From: Comamonadaceae bacterium
GTDB taxonomy: Bacteria; Pseudomonadota; Gammaproteobacteria; Burkholderiales; Burkholderiaceae_C
Direction: 5' to 3'
Length of the DNA: 52,301 bases
Assembly: GCA_947447975.1 (NCBI GenBank)
Contig: CANFLU010000019.1
Span: 1 to 52,301, forward strand
Under the pieces are notes generated by a model. That model saw nothing but the letters and a program-made list of their open reading frames with translations. It had not been told where the DNA came from and searched no databases. Below, in pieces: positions 44,517 to 52,165 of the stretch. A program made the translations under genes and the position numbers. Position 1 is the first letter of the stretch; every line of letters starts with the position of its first letter.

Positions 44517-44981
44517 TCAAGCGGCGTTCAAATTGGCTCTGCGTGGCGAATGGACAAATCGATCCATCAACTCAAAGCCCACCATCCCGACCACCATGGC
44601 CACCACAAATAGCAGCGCTTTGGGTTGTCCATCGGCCATGGAAACCAACGCAGGACCGGGGCAGAACCCAGCCAAGCCCCAGCCCGTGCCGAACATCAGA
44701 CTGCCAAGCACCAGCTTCTTGTCAATATCCATATTGGTCGGGAATCGCATCACGCCGCCCAAGAAAGTGGTGCTGCGCTTTTGGGCCACGGCGAAGGCGA
44801 AAAAACCCACCATGATTGCGCCGCCCATCACCAGTGCGAGGGAGGGATCCCAGGTGCCAAACAAATCAAGAAAGCCAATCACTTTGCTGGGGTCGGTCAT
44901 ACCCGAGAACATGAGACCAATCCCGAACAGGAGGCCCACTGCGAACTCAACAACGCGGTAGACAAGGTTTTTGTGAAGCAT
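44517..44981 (-). CDS. YeeE/YedE half-transporter (PmpB-like)
   Basis: The 154-residue membrane protein begins MLHKNLVYRVVEFAVGLLFG after AAGGAAATCAAC and has about four spans. GTGWGLAGFCPGPALVSM carries the conserved Cys of the YeeE/YedE thiosulfate-uptake family. Full-length YeeE is about 350 residues; here the protein is split into two genes, of which this is the second. BigR-type operons in other bacteria also carry such pmp genes, proposed to export sulfite or take up reduced sulfur. Confidence 0.87.
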   Translation of the reverse strand: MLHKNLVYRVVEFAVGLLFGIGLMFSGMTDPSKVIGFLDLFGTWDPSLALVMGGAIMVGFFAFAVAQKRSTTFLGGVMRFPTNMDIDKKLVLGSLMFGTGWGLAGFCPGPALVSMADGQPKALLFVVAMVVGMVGFELMDRFVHSPRRANLNAA

Positions 44982-44991
44982 GTTGATTTCC

Positions 44992-45429
44992 TTAAATGGC
45001 GTGGCGCATGACATAAACAAGGGCAAAACCTGCCCCCATGAAGGCGGCGGTGGCTACCAGCGAGCGGGGCGATAGGCGCGACAAGCCGCAGACACCGTGA
45101 CCGCTGGTGCAGCCTGATGCATAGCGGGTCCCGATGCCCACCAGCAAACCGGCCACGATGACCGTCAAGTCGGTGGCGTCGATTTGCGGGGCGACGATGT
45201 ACTGGGCAGGGACCAGGGCGTGAAACACCGAAGGTGCGGCCGCACATCCCAATAGGAACGCAATTCGCCAGGTGGTGTCACCGACCTTCGGTGGCAGCAG
45301 CCCGCCCAAGATACCGCTGATGCCCAAAATTCGGCCATTCACCAAGATGAAGATAGCCGAGGCGATACCCAAAACGATGCCGCCAGTCAGGGATGCCCAC
45401 GGCGTGAAATGTGCCCAATCCAAATTCAT
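44992..45429 (-). CDS. YeeE/YedE half-transporter (PmpA-like)
   Basis: ATG 45429 overlaps the stop of the arsR gene (ATGA) and has AGGAGA upstream. The 145-residue product has about four spans and the Cys motif GTRYASGCTSGHGVCGLSRL, the other half-site of the YeeE family. It forms a pair with the next gene, 10 bp downstream. The pair would move thiosulfate, sulfite or persulfide species across the inner membrane. Confidence 0.87.
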   Translation of the reverse strand: MNLDWAHFTPWASLTGGIVLGIASAIFILVNGRILGISGILGGLLPPKVGDTTWRIAFLLGCAAAPSVFHALVPAQYIVAPQIDATDLTVIVAGLLVGIGTRYASGCTSGHGVCGLSRLSPRSLVATAAFMGAGFALVYVMRHAI

Positions 45430-45755
45430 ACCGCTTCTCCTGTTTGTCGCCCACAAAATTGATCGAACAAAACCTTCATGACCGCCAGCGCTTGGGGGCT
45501 GGCGATTTGGTAATAGATGTTTTTGCCGTCTCGGCGCGTGTTCACTAGCTCTTCGTCGCGCAGCACGGTGAGCTGCTGGGACAGTGTGGGCTGCACGATG
45601 CCCAATATTTCCTCCAACTCACCGACCCGCTTTTCTCCCAGTGAGAGTTGGCACAAGATCATGAGGCGGTCCGGGTTGGAGAGCACTTTCATCAGGCGAC
45701 AGGCCCGACTTGCCGACGCTTTCATTGTTTCAAGGTCTAAGGTGGAGGTGTCCAT
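45426..45755 (-). CDS. bigR: ArsR-family persulfide-sensing repressor (BigR/SqrR-like)
   Basis: The 109-residue winged-helix protein has ACRLMKVLSNPDRLMILCQL, the recognition helix VQPTLSQQLTVLRDEELV and the wing TRRDGKNIYYQI. Three cysteines are present: Cys19, Cys35 and Cys101. Cys35 and Cys101 are 66 residues apart, exactly as Cys42/Cys108 in BigR and Cys41/Cys107 in SqrR, which form a polysulfide bridge and release DNA when sulfide rises. It should repress both its own operon and the divergent dioxygenase operon. Confidence 0.88.
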   Translation of the reverse strand: MDTSTLDLETMKASASRACRLMKVLSNPDRLMILCQLSLGEKRVGELEEILGIVQPTLSQQLTVLRDEELVNTRRDGKNIYYQIASPQALAVMKVLFDQFCGRQTGEAV

Positions 45756-45798
45756 GGCGCTTTTCCTTTTTTTCTTGCCAGTGTTGAAGAAATCCTGG

Positions 45799-45837
45799 AT
45801 AGTATATTGACATATACATTATCCGTCAATATACTAT
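45799..45837. promoter_or_regulatory. Symmetrical bidirectional promoter/operator of the sulfide cluster
   Basis: A perfect 13-bp inverted repeat (ATAGTATATTGAC, 45799-45811; its reverse complement 45825-45837) has a 13-bp spacer. Rightward promoter: TTGACA (45807-45812), 17 bp, TATACT (45830-45835). Leftward promoter on the minus strand: TTGACG (45829-45824), 17 bp, TATACT (45806-45801). Each -35 lies inside the other promoter's arm, so only one polymerase could bind at a time, and one repressor site could silence both. Repressor binding is inference. Confidence 0.8.
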
Positions 45838-45865
45838 ATAGAACTTAATTGAAAAGGAGTTCCCC

Positions 45866-46741
45866 ATGGGCATCGGTTCCGTCACCCCCCACGTCCACGG
45901 CATTTTTGACCCCGCCACCTGGACGGTCACCTACGTGGTTTTTGAAAAACCGGGCTCCAGCTGCGCCATCATTGACTCCGTGTTGGATTACGACCCCAAG
46001 TCCGGCCGGACCAAGCACGTGTCTGCCGACAAGGTGATCGAGTTTGTAAAGGCAAACGACCTCCAAGTGGAGTGGATATTGGAGACACACGCCCATGCCG
46101 ACCACCTGTCCGCCGCACCCTATTTAAAGCAACACTTGGGCGGTAAAACCGCTATTGGCGACCACATTGGCGGCGTACAAAAAGTCTTTAAAGCCATCTT
46201 CAATATGGAGACGGGCTTCAAGTACGACGGCTCGCAGTTTGACCACTTGTTTACCGACGGTGAAACCATCCGAGTGGGCGCCATCAGCGGACACGCCATG
46301 TTTGTGCCGGGCCATACGCCCGCTTGTGTGGCCTACCAGTTTGGCGACGCCGTATTTGTGGGCGACACCATGTTCATGCCCGACGTCGGCACCGCACGCT
46401 GCGACTTCCCCGGCGGAGATGCCAAGACTTTGTACGCCTCCATCCGAAAAATCTTGGGGTTACCGCCAGAGACTCGTCTGTTCATGTGCCACGATTACCC
46501 GCCAAATGGTCGTCCAGTGAAATTTCAGACCACCGTCGCAGAGCAACGGGCACATAACATTCATGTGCATGACGGCATCAGCGAAGCGCAGTTCGTAGAG
46601 ATGCGAACCAAGCGTGACGCGACCTTGGACATGCCGGTGCTCATTCTTCCTGCGGTTCAAATCAACATCCGGGCGGGCGAGTTACCACCCCAGGAAGACA
46701 ATGGCGTGTCGTACGTCAAGATTCCTTTGAACGCACTTTAA
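45866..46741 (+). CDS. MBL-fold persulfide dioxygenase-like enzyme (ETHE1/Blh family)
   Basis: The 291-residue protein has the zinc/iron motif THAHADHLSAA (His75, His77, Asp79, His80), with GHTPACVAYQFGDAVFVGD, DVGTARCDFPGGDA and CHDYPPNG later. ETHE1-type enzymes oxidise glutathione persulfide to sulfite, using iron. It is about 40 residues longer than ETHE1 and resembles the MBL part of Blh in BigR operons. GAAAAGGAG precedes the ATG. It heads the rightward arm of the cluster, two genes upstream of thioredoxin. Confidence 0.88.
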   Translation: MGIGSVTPHVHGIFDPATWTVTYVVFEKPGSSCAIIDSVLDYDPKSGRTKHVSADKVIEFVKANDLQVEWILETHAHADHLSAAPYLKQHLGGKTAIGDHIGGVQKVFKAIFNMETGFKYDGSQFDHLFTDGETIRVGAISGHAMFVPGHTPACVAYQFGDAVFVGDTMFMPDVGTARCDFPGGDAKTLYASIRKILGLPPETRLFMCHDYPPNGRPVKFQTTVAEQRAHNIHVHDGISEAQFVEMRTKRDATLDMPVLILPAVQINIRAGELPPQEDNGVSYVKIPLNAL

Positions 46742-46742
46742 T

Positions 46743-47360
46743 ATGAGCGGATTTGCCTACCCCCAGGAGATGTGGGACAAACGTTTCTCCACGCCACACT
46801 ATGTGTTTGGTGAGGAACCGAATGCGTTTTTGGCGTCCCAGGCTTCACGTTTAGGCCAAGGCCATGCCCTAGCCTTGGCCGATGGAGAGGGGCGCAATAG
46901 CGTATGGCTGGCCAAGCAAGGCTTCACCGTGGACGCGTTTGACTTTTCAGCACCTGCCATCGCCAAAGCGCATGCCTTGGCCGAACGACACAAAGTTCAG
47001 GTGAATTTCACTTGCAGTCCTTGGCAGTCCTTTGATTGGAAGCACAGCCATTACGACCTGGTAGCAGGCATCTTTTTTCAATTCGCCGCACCCGAAGAAC
47101 GCGCCGAATTGTTTGAAAAAATCATTCACAGCTTGAAGCCGGGTGGCATCGTAGTCATTCAGGGTTACGGCAAAAAACAGCTTGAATACAAAACAGGTGG
47201 CCCAGACAAATTGGAGCATTTGTACGACGAAGCGCTGTTACGCCAAGCCTTTCACGGTTTCGACGTGCAGGTGTGTGACACCTATGAAACCACCATCCAA
47301 GAAGGCCCGGGGCACAGCGGCATGTCAGCATTGCTTGGATTCGTCGCGAGGAAACCATGA
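46743..47360 (+). CDS. Class I SAM-dependent methyltransferase in the sulfide cluster
   Basis: The 205-residue protein has the start WDKRFSTPHYVFGEEPNAFL and SAM motif ALALADGEGRNSVWLAKQG, typical of TehB/thiol methyltransferase-like enzymes. KPGGIVVIQGYGKKQLEY is motif III. Its position between a persulfide dioxygenase and a thioredoxin, with 1-bp spacing and a 4-bp overlap, suggests methylation of sulfide or a thiol, but the substrate cannot be deduced from sequence. Confidence 0.8.
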   Translation: MSGFAYPQEMWDKRFSTPHYVFGEEPNAFLASQASRLGQGHALALADGEGRNSVWLAKQGFTVDAFDFSAPAIAKAHALAERHKVQVNFTCSPWQSFDWKHSHYDLVAGIFFQFAAPEERAELFEKIIHSLKPGGIVVIQGYGKKQLEYKTGGPDKLEHLYDEALLRQAFHGFDVQVCDTYETTIQEGPGHSGMSALLGFVARKP

Positions 47361-47797
47361 GCAGCCTTCATTTAGTCTGTCCAAATTGCAATGCCACCAA
47401 TCGCGTGCCTTCTGATAAGTTGCACGCCGAGCTGAACTGTGGCCAATGCCGCGCCGCTTTGCTGGGTGCAAAGCCCGATAACCTGAATGAGGCCGCGTTT
47501 CGTGCGCAAGTCGCTAAAAGCAATTTACCGCTGGTGGTGGATTTCTGGGCACCCTGGTGTGGACCTTGCCGAATGATGGCACCTGCTTTTGAAAAGGTCA
47601 GCCAGGATATGCACGGCCGAGCCCGCTTTGTAAAGATCAACACCGAAGACGAAAAGGGCCTGGCCGCGGCCTACAACATCCGCAGCATTCCGACGTTAGC
47701 GGTTTTTGCCGGTGGTAGCGAAATCGCAAGACAAGCGGGGGCGATGTCGGCTCCCGATTTGGCGCATTGGGTCAGCGCCGCACTTGCCAAAGCGTAA
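47357..47797 (+). CDS. trxC: Thioredoxin 2 (zinc-binding N-terminus)
   Basis: The 146-residue protein has an N-terminal zinc ribbon with Cys8, Cys11, Cys28 and Cys31 (CPNC...CGQC), and a thioredoxin domain with the active site WAPWCGPC (Cys68, Cys71). TrxC reduces disulfides and persulfides and is induced under oxidative stress in E. coli. The start overlaps the methyltransferase stop (ATGA, 47357-47360). It is the last gene of the rightward sulfide operon and may release sulfane sulfur from proteins. Confidence 0.93.
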   Translation: MSSLHLVCPNCNATNRVPSDKLHAELNCGQCRAALLGAKPDNLNEAAFRAQVAKSNLPLVVDFWAPWCGPCRMMAPAFEKVSQDMHGRARFVKINTEDEKGLAAAYNIRSIPTLAVFAGGSEIARQAGAMSAPDLAHWVSAALAKA

Positions 47798-47847
47798 TCA
47801 AACCCACGACATCAAGGAAAAATCATGGTCGGTAACGACCAGAAACA

Positions 47848-47876
47848 AAAAAGCCCCGCTCTTTTGAAGCGGGGCT
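47848..47876 (-). terminator. Hairpin with T tract on the minus strand
   Basis: The stem AGCCCCGCT / AGCGGGGCT (47852-47860 with 47868-47876) has a 7-nt loop. On the minus strand it is followed by six T, so it would stop leftward transcripts; for the rightward thioredoxin transcript there is no T tract. It is the first part of the right 152-bp repeat. Confidence 0.6.
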
Positions 47877-47999
47877 AAGTTGCTGTTTTATATGGGGTGG
47901 CTGATGGGGCTCGAACCTAAGTCAAGATGGCACACAGGGGCTTGCAGGGGCATGTAAGTGCTTGATTTAGTTAGGTTTTTCGTTTGACCCTGCCCCTCC
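47848..47999. repeat. Right copy of the 152-bp direct repeat (att-like, tRNA 3' end-like core)
   Basis: The core 47887-47919 read on the minus strand contains GGTTCGAGCC followed by a CCA-ending stretch, like the T arm and acceptor end of a tRNA, but the T stem and the rest do not fold, so it is not a tRNA gene. It matches the left copy at 40545-40696 over the whole length with no gap. Confidence 0.75.
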
Positions 48000-48388
48000 A
48001 TTCCCATGAATTGTCCCCGGATTGTCCCCGGGGACATAATTTTCAACCCATCAAACGGCATCAAACCGGTGTCCACGGTTTGGTGGCGTCCGGATTGATT
48101 ATCCGGCTAGATCAATCTTTCCGGTAATTAGGCGAACCCGAGCCGTAGAGTAATCCGTTGTTGGGCACCCCGGTTGCAAGGAGCCTGTCCGTGGCAACAC
48201 CGGCATACCGGTGGCAATCATCGAAGATGCTGGCCAGAACCTGCTTAATCACGGCAGAAATCAAAACCGCAGCCAAACCGCCCTGCTGCTATTGCTGACT
48301 TTCTGAACTGGAGGCCTAGGCTGCCCAATGCCGAAGGGTTGCACCGGTTTTGAGGCCGAGCAGTCCTCCCTGATTGCAGGGCCGATAT
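48000..48388. other. Gene-free interval with GC-rich palindromes
   Basis: No convincing gene. ATTGTCCCCGG occurs twice in tandem (48010-48020 and 48021-48031), and TGTCCCCGGGGACA (48023-48036) is a perfect palindrome. CACCGG-CATA-CCGGTG is another dyad near 48200. It lies just outside the right island repeat. Confidence 0.5.
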
Positions 48389-48431
48389 TTATGACAGTTG
48401 ACTTTGACAGTTTTTGTGTCATAATAGGCTG
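48389..48431 (+). promoter_or_regulatory. Candidate operator/promoter of the MerR gene
   Basis: The dyad TTATGACA (48389-48396) / TGTCATAA (48417-48424) has a 20-bp spacer. Tandem -35-like hexamers TTGACT (48398-48403) and TTGACA (48404-48409) are followed by CATAAT (48420-48425) and TAGGCT (48426-48431). The layout suits MerR-type control at its own promoter. Confidence 0.5.
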
Positions 48432-48452
48432 TAACAAAACCAAACAACTGCC

Positions 48453-48869
48453 ATGAGCGAAAAATCCTTCACCCTTGACGAGCTGTGCACGCTCACCGAC
48501 CTAACAAAAAGGACGGTGCGTTACTACATGCAAATGGGCTTGGTCGAACGCCCCATTGGCGAGACCCGCGCCGCACACTACACCAGTCGCCATCTTGACC
48601 AGTTGCTGCGCGTCAAGCAGCTCACTGAAGCTGGCGTGTCGCTGGAACGGATACGCGAAGTAATGACCGGTGGTGAGACCCCAGTTCCGGCACGCCAGCG
48701 CCGCCCTGGCTCCATAGAAGTACGCAGTCACCTCTACGTCGCGCCAGGCCTAGAGATCCAAATTTCACCCGAGGAAGCAGGTATGACACCAGAACAGGTC
48801 CGGGCCTTTGTCCGCGAGGTCATCCAGGCTGCCGAGCGAGTGATGAGCAAAGATAACGTAGGTGAGTGA
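48453..48869 (+). CDS. MerR-family transcriptional regulator
   Basis: This 138-residue protein has the MerR winged helix: FTLDELCTLTDLTKRTVRYYMQMGLVERP, then YTSRHLDQLLRVKQLTEAGVSLERIREVM. The short C-terminal part has no metal-binding Cys set and ends in a helix (FVREVIQAAERVMS). A dyad sits in its promoter. It is upstream of a VIT/VWA gene on the same strand and is likely its regulator. Confidence 0.85.
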   Translation: MSEKSFTLDELCTLTDLTKRTVRYYMQMGLVERPIGETRAAHYTSRHLDQLLRVKQLTEAGVSLERIREVMTGGETPVPARQRRPGSIEVRSHLYVAPGLEIQISPEEAGMTPEQVRAFVREVIQAAERVMSKDNVGE

Positions 48870-49079
48870 AAAGGTCGATGACATTTGACTCAGAGCGAAA
48901 TTAGCCTTGTAGATGCGAAATCGCTTTGTGGACCGGGTTTGTTCGACCAATGTGAACAACTGCAAACACGGTATTTCGCTAGCGCGAAAAAAGGGGACGC
49001 GCAATCTACATCTCCCCTTACCCAATTTATTCGTCGGCACGATCCGTCGACGACAGCAAGCAATTCAGGAGTAGCCCGG

Positions 49080-51419
49080 ATGACACAAGAAACCAGCTTT
49101 AAAAGCGCAACCGGTGAAACCGTCGCGCTGAAATCCGTCCACCTCAGCGGAAACCTCGAAGGATTGTTGCTGCGCATGAAGGTCCAGCAACGGTACCGCA
49201 ATGACACGGGTAAAAATCTGGAGACCGTATATACATTCCCTCTCGCTTGGGGAGCCACGCTTTTAGGCTTGAACGTAGAGATCGCTGGCAAGCGGCTACA
49301 AGCGACAGTCCTTGAGAAGAAAAATGCGACCCAAAAATATGAAGAAGCGATCGAGGATGGAGACATGCCAGTAATGGTTGAGCAGTCTGCTTCAGGGCTT
49401 TACACAGCGAACCTGGGCAACCTCAAGGACAAAGAAGAAGTCACGATTGAGATCGACTACGCTCAGCTTCTAAGATTTGAGCAATGTCAGGTGCGCTTGT
49501 GCATTCCCACTGTCATAGCGCCAAGATTCGGAGAATCACATCAGTCAGATGGACTTGCAGTGCATGAGACGGACTCGGTCAACCCTTTGGCAGAGTACCC
49601 ACTCACCCTCAAGTTAGACATCTTGGGACAAATTGCCAAGGCCAAGCTAACGTGTCCCAGCCATAAGGTGAGTACCACGGCTGTTGAAAATGGGTTTGCA
49701 GTGCTACTGGAAAACGGTGGCATGTTGGACCGAGACTTCATTCTGAATCTCGAAGGACTAGCTGGTCATTCGTTTGCAGTAGCCGCACCAGATGGTGATC
49801 AAAAGATGGTGCTAGCCAGTTTCTGCCCGCAACTACTAGTGCACAAGACGGCGCCGTTAATGATGAAAATTCTGGTCGATTGCTCGGGCTCAATGCAAGG
49901 CGACAGCATTAAAGCGGCCAAGTCTGCGATCCGCGGCGTCTTGCAAGAACTCAACTCCGACGATCAAATTTCATACAGTCGCTTTGGCGATGGGATACGT
50001 CACGATGTGCGCAGCCTTCGGACATGTACCCCGGCAACAATCAACTTCGTAGCGTCTGCGATTTCGCAGACAGAAGCAAATATGGGCGGCACTGAACTAA
50101 ACGATGCCCTCATTTCCAATTTCAACGACATAGAAAAACCGGCTGAAACGATCCACAAGCCCAGCGTGCTGCTGATCACGGATGGGGACGTTTGGCACAT
50201 CGAGGCTGTGGTTACAGCTAGTGTGGAGTCAGGTCAACGAGTCTTCGCCATCGGTGTGGGCAGTTCACCAGCGGAGAGCCTGCTGCGCGAGTTGGCGGAA
50301 AAGACCGGCGGTGCCTGTGAGCTAGTATCTCCCAACGAAGACATTTCAGCGGCGGTAGTGCGAATGTTCCGCCGAATGCGTGGAACGCCGGTTGCAAAAC
50401 TGAAAGTTGACTGGGATAGCAATCCTGATTGGCAGTCTCCACTACCTGCACAAGTTTACGACGGCGAAACCGTGCATGTATTCGCCAGATTTACTCAAGC
50501 GCCAAATAAAGTCCCTAAACTCACCTGGGAAATCGCAGGACAATATGCCAGTTCTAGCCCAGAATCGATCAGCGAAGTTCAAGACCAAGCCTTAGCTCGC
50601 CTTGGCGCAGCTAAGGAAATGGCTTCGGTAAATTCGCCGGAAGAAGCGCTGACCATTGCACTCAAGTACCAACTGGTCAGCAAGCAAAGCAACCTATTCC
50701 TGGTTCACATTCGTGAAGCAGAAGAAAAGGCAAATGGTTTACCTGCGTTGCACCAAATCGAACAAATGCAAGCAGCTGGGCACAGCGGGTTTGGCAGCAT
50801 TGCTTCGATTCAACGCGCTTCCCGAATCAAAGGATCCTTGGACGCTCAAGAGTCCGCCAGCTACGGCAGCCTCTCAACACCGGCGGTTTGGCGAGGCAGC
50901 CGAACCAGCGCGACAAGAAAAATTGACTCTCTGTCTTCGAGGGGAATGGATGATTACGAAATTCCAGCTTTCCTACGAAAATATCCAGGCAACCATAAAT
51001 CCCCCCCGACGCCTAAAGCATTGCTCGACTGTTTTAGCAGCTCAGCAAACACAGCCGTAGATTTTTCTGAAGCAATTGCGGTCGTTTCAACTCTTGCGAC
51101 GAATACCGACATAGAGAAACTTGTGGCAAAGATCACCAATGGCTCAATAAGCCATGAACACGCTTGGGCGCTCTTGCTGAATTGGCTCGCTACTCAACCT
51201 GGTGAAAAAGTCAAGCTTGAGCGACATGCCCAAAGAATGCTAGAAGGTCAAATCGCGGCAATCGACGAAGACATAAAGGCGGCCGGTAATGACAAGATTG
51301 CAAGCCATTTGTCCTCCTTGGGACTGACTGAGTGGAGTCAGATAAATGACTGTTCAATACTCACACAGATCGCATCGAAAGTTAAAACCATCCTAGGTAG
51401 CATCAAGAATTCAATATGA
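49080..51419 (+). CDS. VIT and von Willebrand factor A domain protein
   Basis: AGGAG eight bases before ATG 49080 fixes the start; the open frame runs 195 nt further upstream to a TTG at 48885. The 779-residue product has a VIT domain (residues 1-135, with LEKKNATQKYEEAIEDG), then a VWA domain with an intact MIDAS: DCSGS (Asp267, Ser269, Ser271), Thr338 in GGTEL, Asp368 in ITDGD. The C-terminal 300 residues are a Ser-rich linker and a helical end. No signal peptide or membrane span, so probably cytosolic. VIT-VWA proteins mediate metal-dependent protein contacts; the partner is unknown. Confidence 0.85.
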   Translation: MTQETSFKSATGETVALKSVHLSGNLEGLLLRMKVQQRYRNDTGKNLETVYTFPLAWGATLLGLNVEIAGKRLQATVLEKKNATQKYEEAIEDGDMPVMVEQSASGLYTANLGNLKDKEEVTIEIDYAQLLRFEQCQVRLCIPTVIAPRFGESHQSDGLAVHETDSVNPLAEYPLTLKLDILGQIAKAKLTCPSHKVSTTAVENGFAVLLENGGMLDRDFILNLEGLAGHSFAVAAPDGDQKMVLASFCPQLLVHKTAPLMMKILVDCSGSMQGDSIKAAKSAIRGVLQELNSDDQISYSRFGDGIRHDVRSLRTCTPATINFVASAISQTEANMGGTELNDALISNFNDIEKPAETIHKPSVLLITDGDVWHIEAVVTASVESGQRVFAIGVGSSPAESLLRELAEKTGGACELVSPNEDISAAVVRMFRRMRGTPVAKLKVDWDSNPDWQSPLPAQVYDGETVHVFARFTQAPNKVPKLTWEIAGQYASSSPESISEVQDQALARLGAAKEMASVNSPEEALTIALKYQLVSKQSNLFLVHIREAEEKANGLPALHQIEQMQAAGHSGFGSIASIQRASRIKGSLDAQESASYGSLSTPAVWRGSRTSATRKIDSLSSRGMDDYEIPAFLRKYPGNHKSPPTPKALLDCFSSSANTAVDFSEAIAVVSTLATNTDIEKLVAKITNGSISHEHAWALLLNWLATQPGEKVKLERHAQRMLEGQIAAIDEDIKAAGNDKIASHLSSLGLTEWSQINDCSILTQIASKVKTILGSIKNSI

Positions 51420-51604
51420 GCGCAAGAGCACATTCGTCATGACGAACTCAAAAAGATATCCAAGTGCCATTGTGCTTTCAGGATTTACGGGCCGATCCCT
51501 TATGGGTAGCTCACACGGTGAGCCCCTTACGAGTTAAAACTAAGCGTTCTGGCAAAAATGACTTGACTGATTACCGGACAAAAAATTTAGGAGGAGGAAA
51601 AACT

Positions 51605-52153
51605 ATGGTGTCGCGAACAACTGAATTTTTGACGCTGATCAGCTTTGCTTTGGCCTCAACTCTAGCAATTGGTCAAAACTGTTATCAATCAACTGTTTTA
51701 TCTCCTTCGCCATTCATGGGGAATAACGGAGAAATCTTTAAACTCTCTGATGGATCAGTTTGGGAAGTGAAATACGAGTACGAATACATGTACGAGTACA
51801 GCCCATCTTTGATCATTTGTCCAAGCAGAAGCAAATTAATTATTGGAAAAAAATCACTGAATGTCCAAGCCATTTCCGGATCCTCGAAGCGACAAAGCGC
51901 CCCTTCAAGTGCAACCACTGGTGGGAAATGGGAGGTTTTCGAGGAAACCAGCCTTCAGGGCAGCATTACTGGAACAGTACAAATGGGAAGGATTTTCAAG
52001 ACTACGTCAGGCAACATCTATGAGGTGACAGGACTGACTCTTCAACTGGTACTAGAACTTCAACCGGACGTTTTAGTGCTGCGTAATGGTGATACGTACA
52101 AGTTGGTTGTGAAGGGCTTTGATGAGCCGTTGATTTGCAGAAAACTAAATTAA
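51605..52153 (+). CDS. Secreted two-repeat protein of unknown function
   Basis: AGGAGG seven bases before ATG 51605 sets the start. The 182-residue protein has the signal peptide MVSRTTEFLTLISFALAS ending near AIGQ. The mature part has two similar ~50-residue units: GEIFKLSDGSVWEVKYEYEY and GRIFKTTSGNIYEVTGLTLQ, each ending in a KL/YKL hydrophobic strand, joined by a Ser/Thr-rich linker. I recognise no family. It lies 185 bp after the VIT/VWA gene on the same strand. Confidence 0.65.
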   Translation: MVSRTTEFLTLISFALASTLAIGQNCYQSTVLSPSPFMGNNGEIFKLSDGSVWEVKYEYEYMYEYSPSLIICPSRSKLIIGKKSLNVQAISGSSKRQSAPSSATTGGKWEVFEETSLQGSITGTVQMGRIFKTTSGNIYEVTGLTLQLVLELQPDVLVLRNGDTYKLVVKGFDEPLICRKLN

Positions 52154-52165
52154 TGGAATTTAAAA

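Noticed and set aside
47890..47970. tRNA gene on the minus strand at the right repeat
   Set aside because: Only the T loop and a CCA-like end can be read. The T stem does not pair fully and no matching 5' acceptor strand or anticodon arm is found.
48885..49079. 65-residue N-terminal extension of the VIT/VWA protein
   Set aside because: It would start at a TTG without a good ribosome binding site, while AGGAG precedes ATG 49080 at proper spacing and the VIT domain begins right there.
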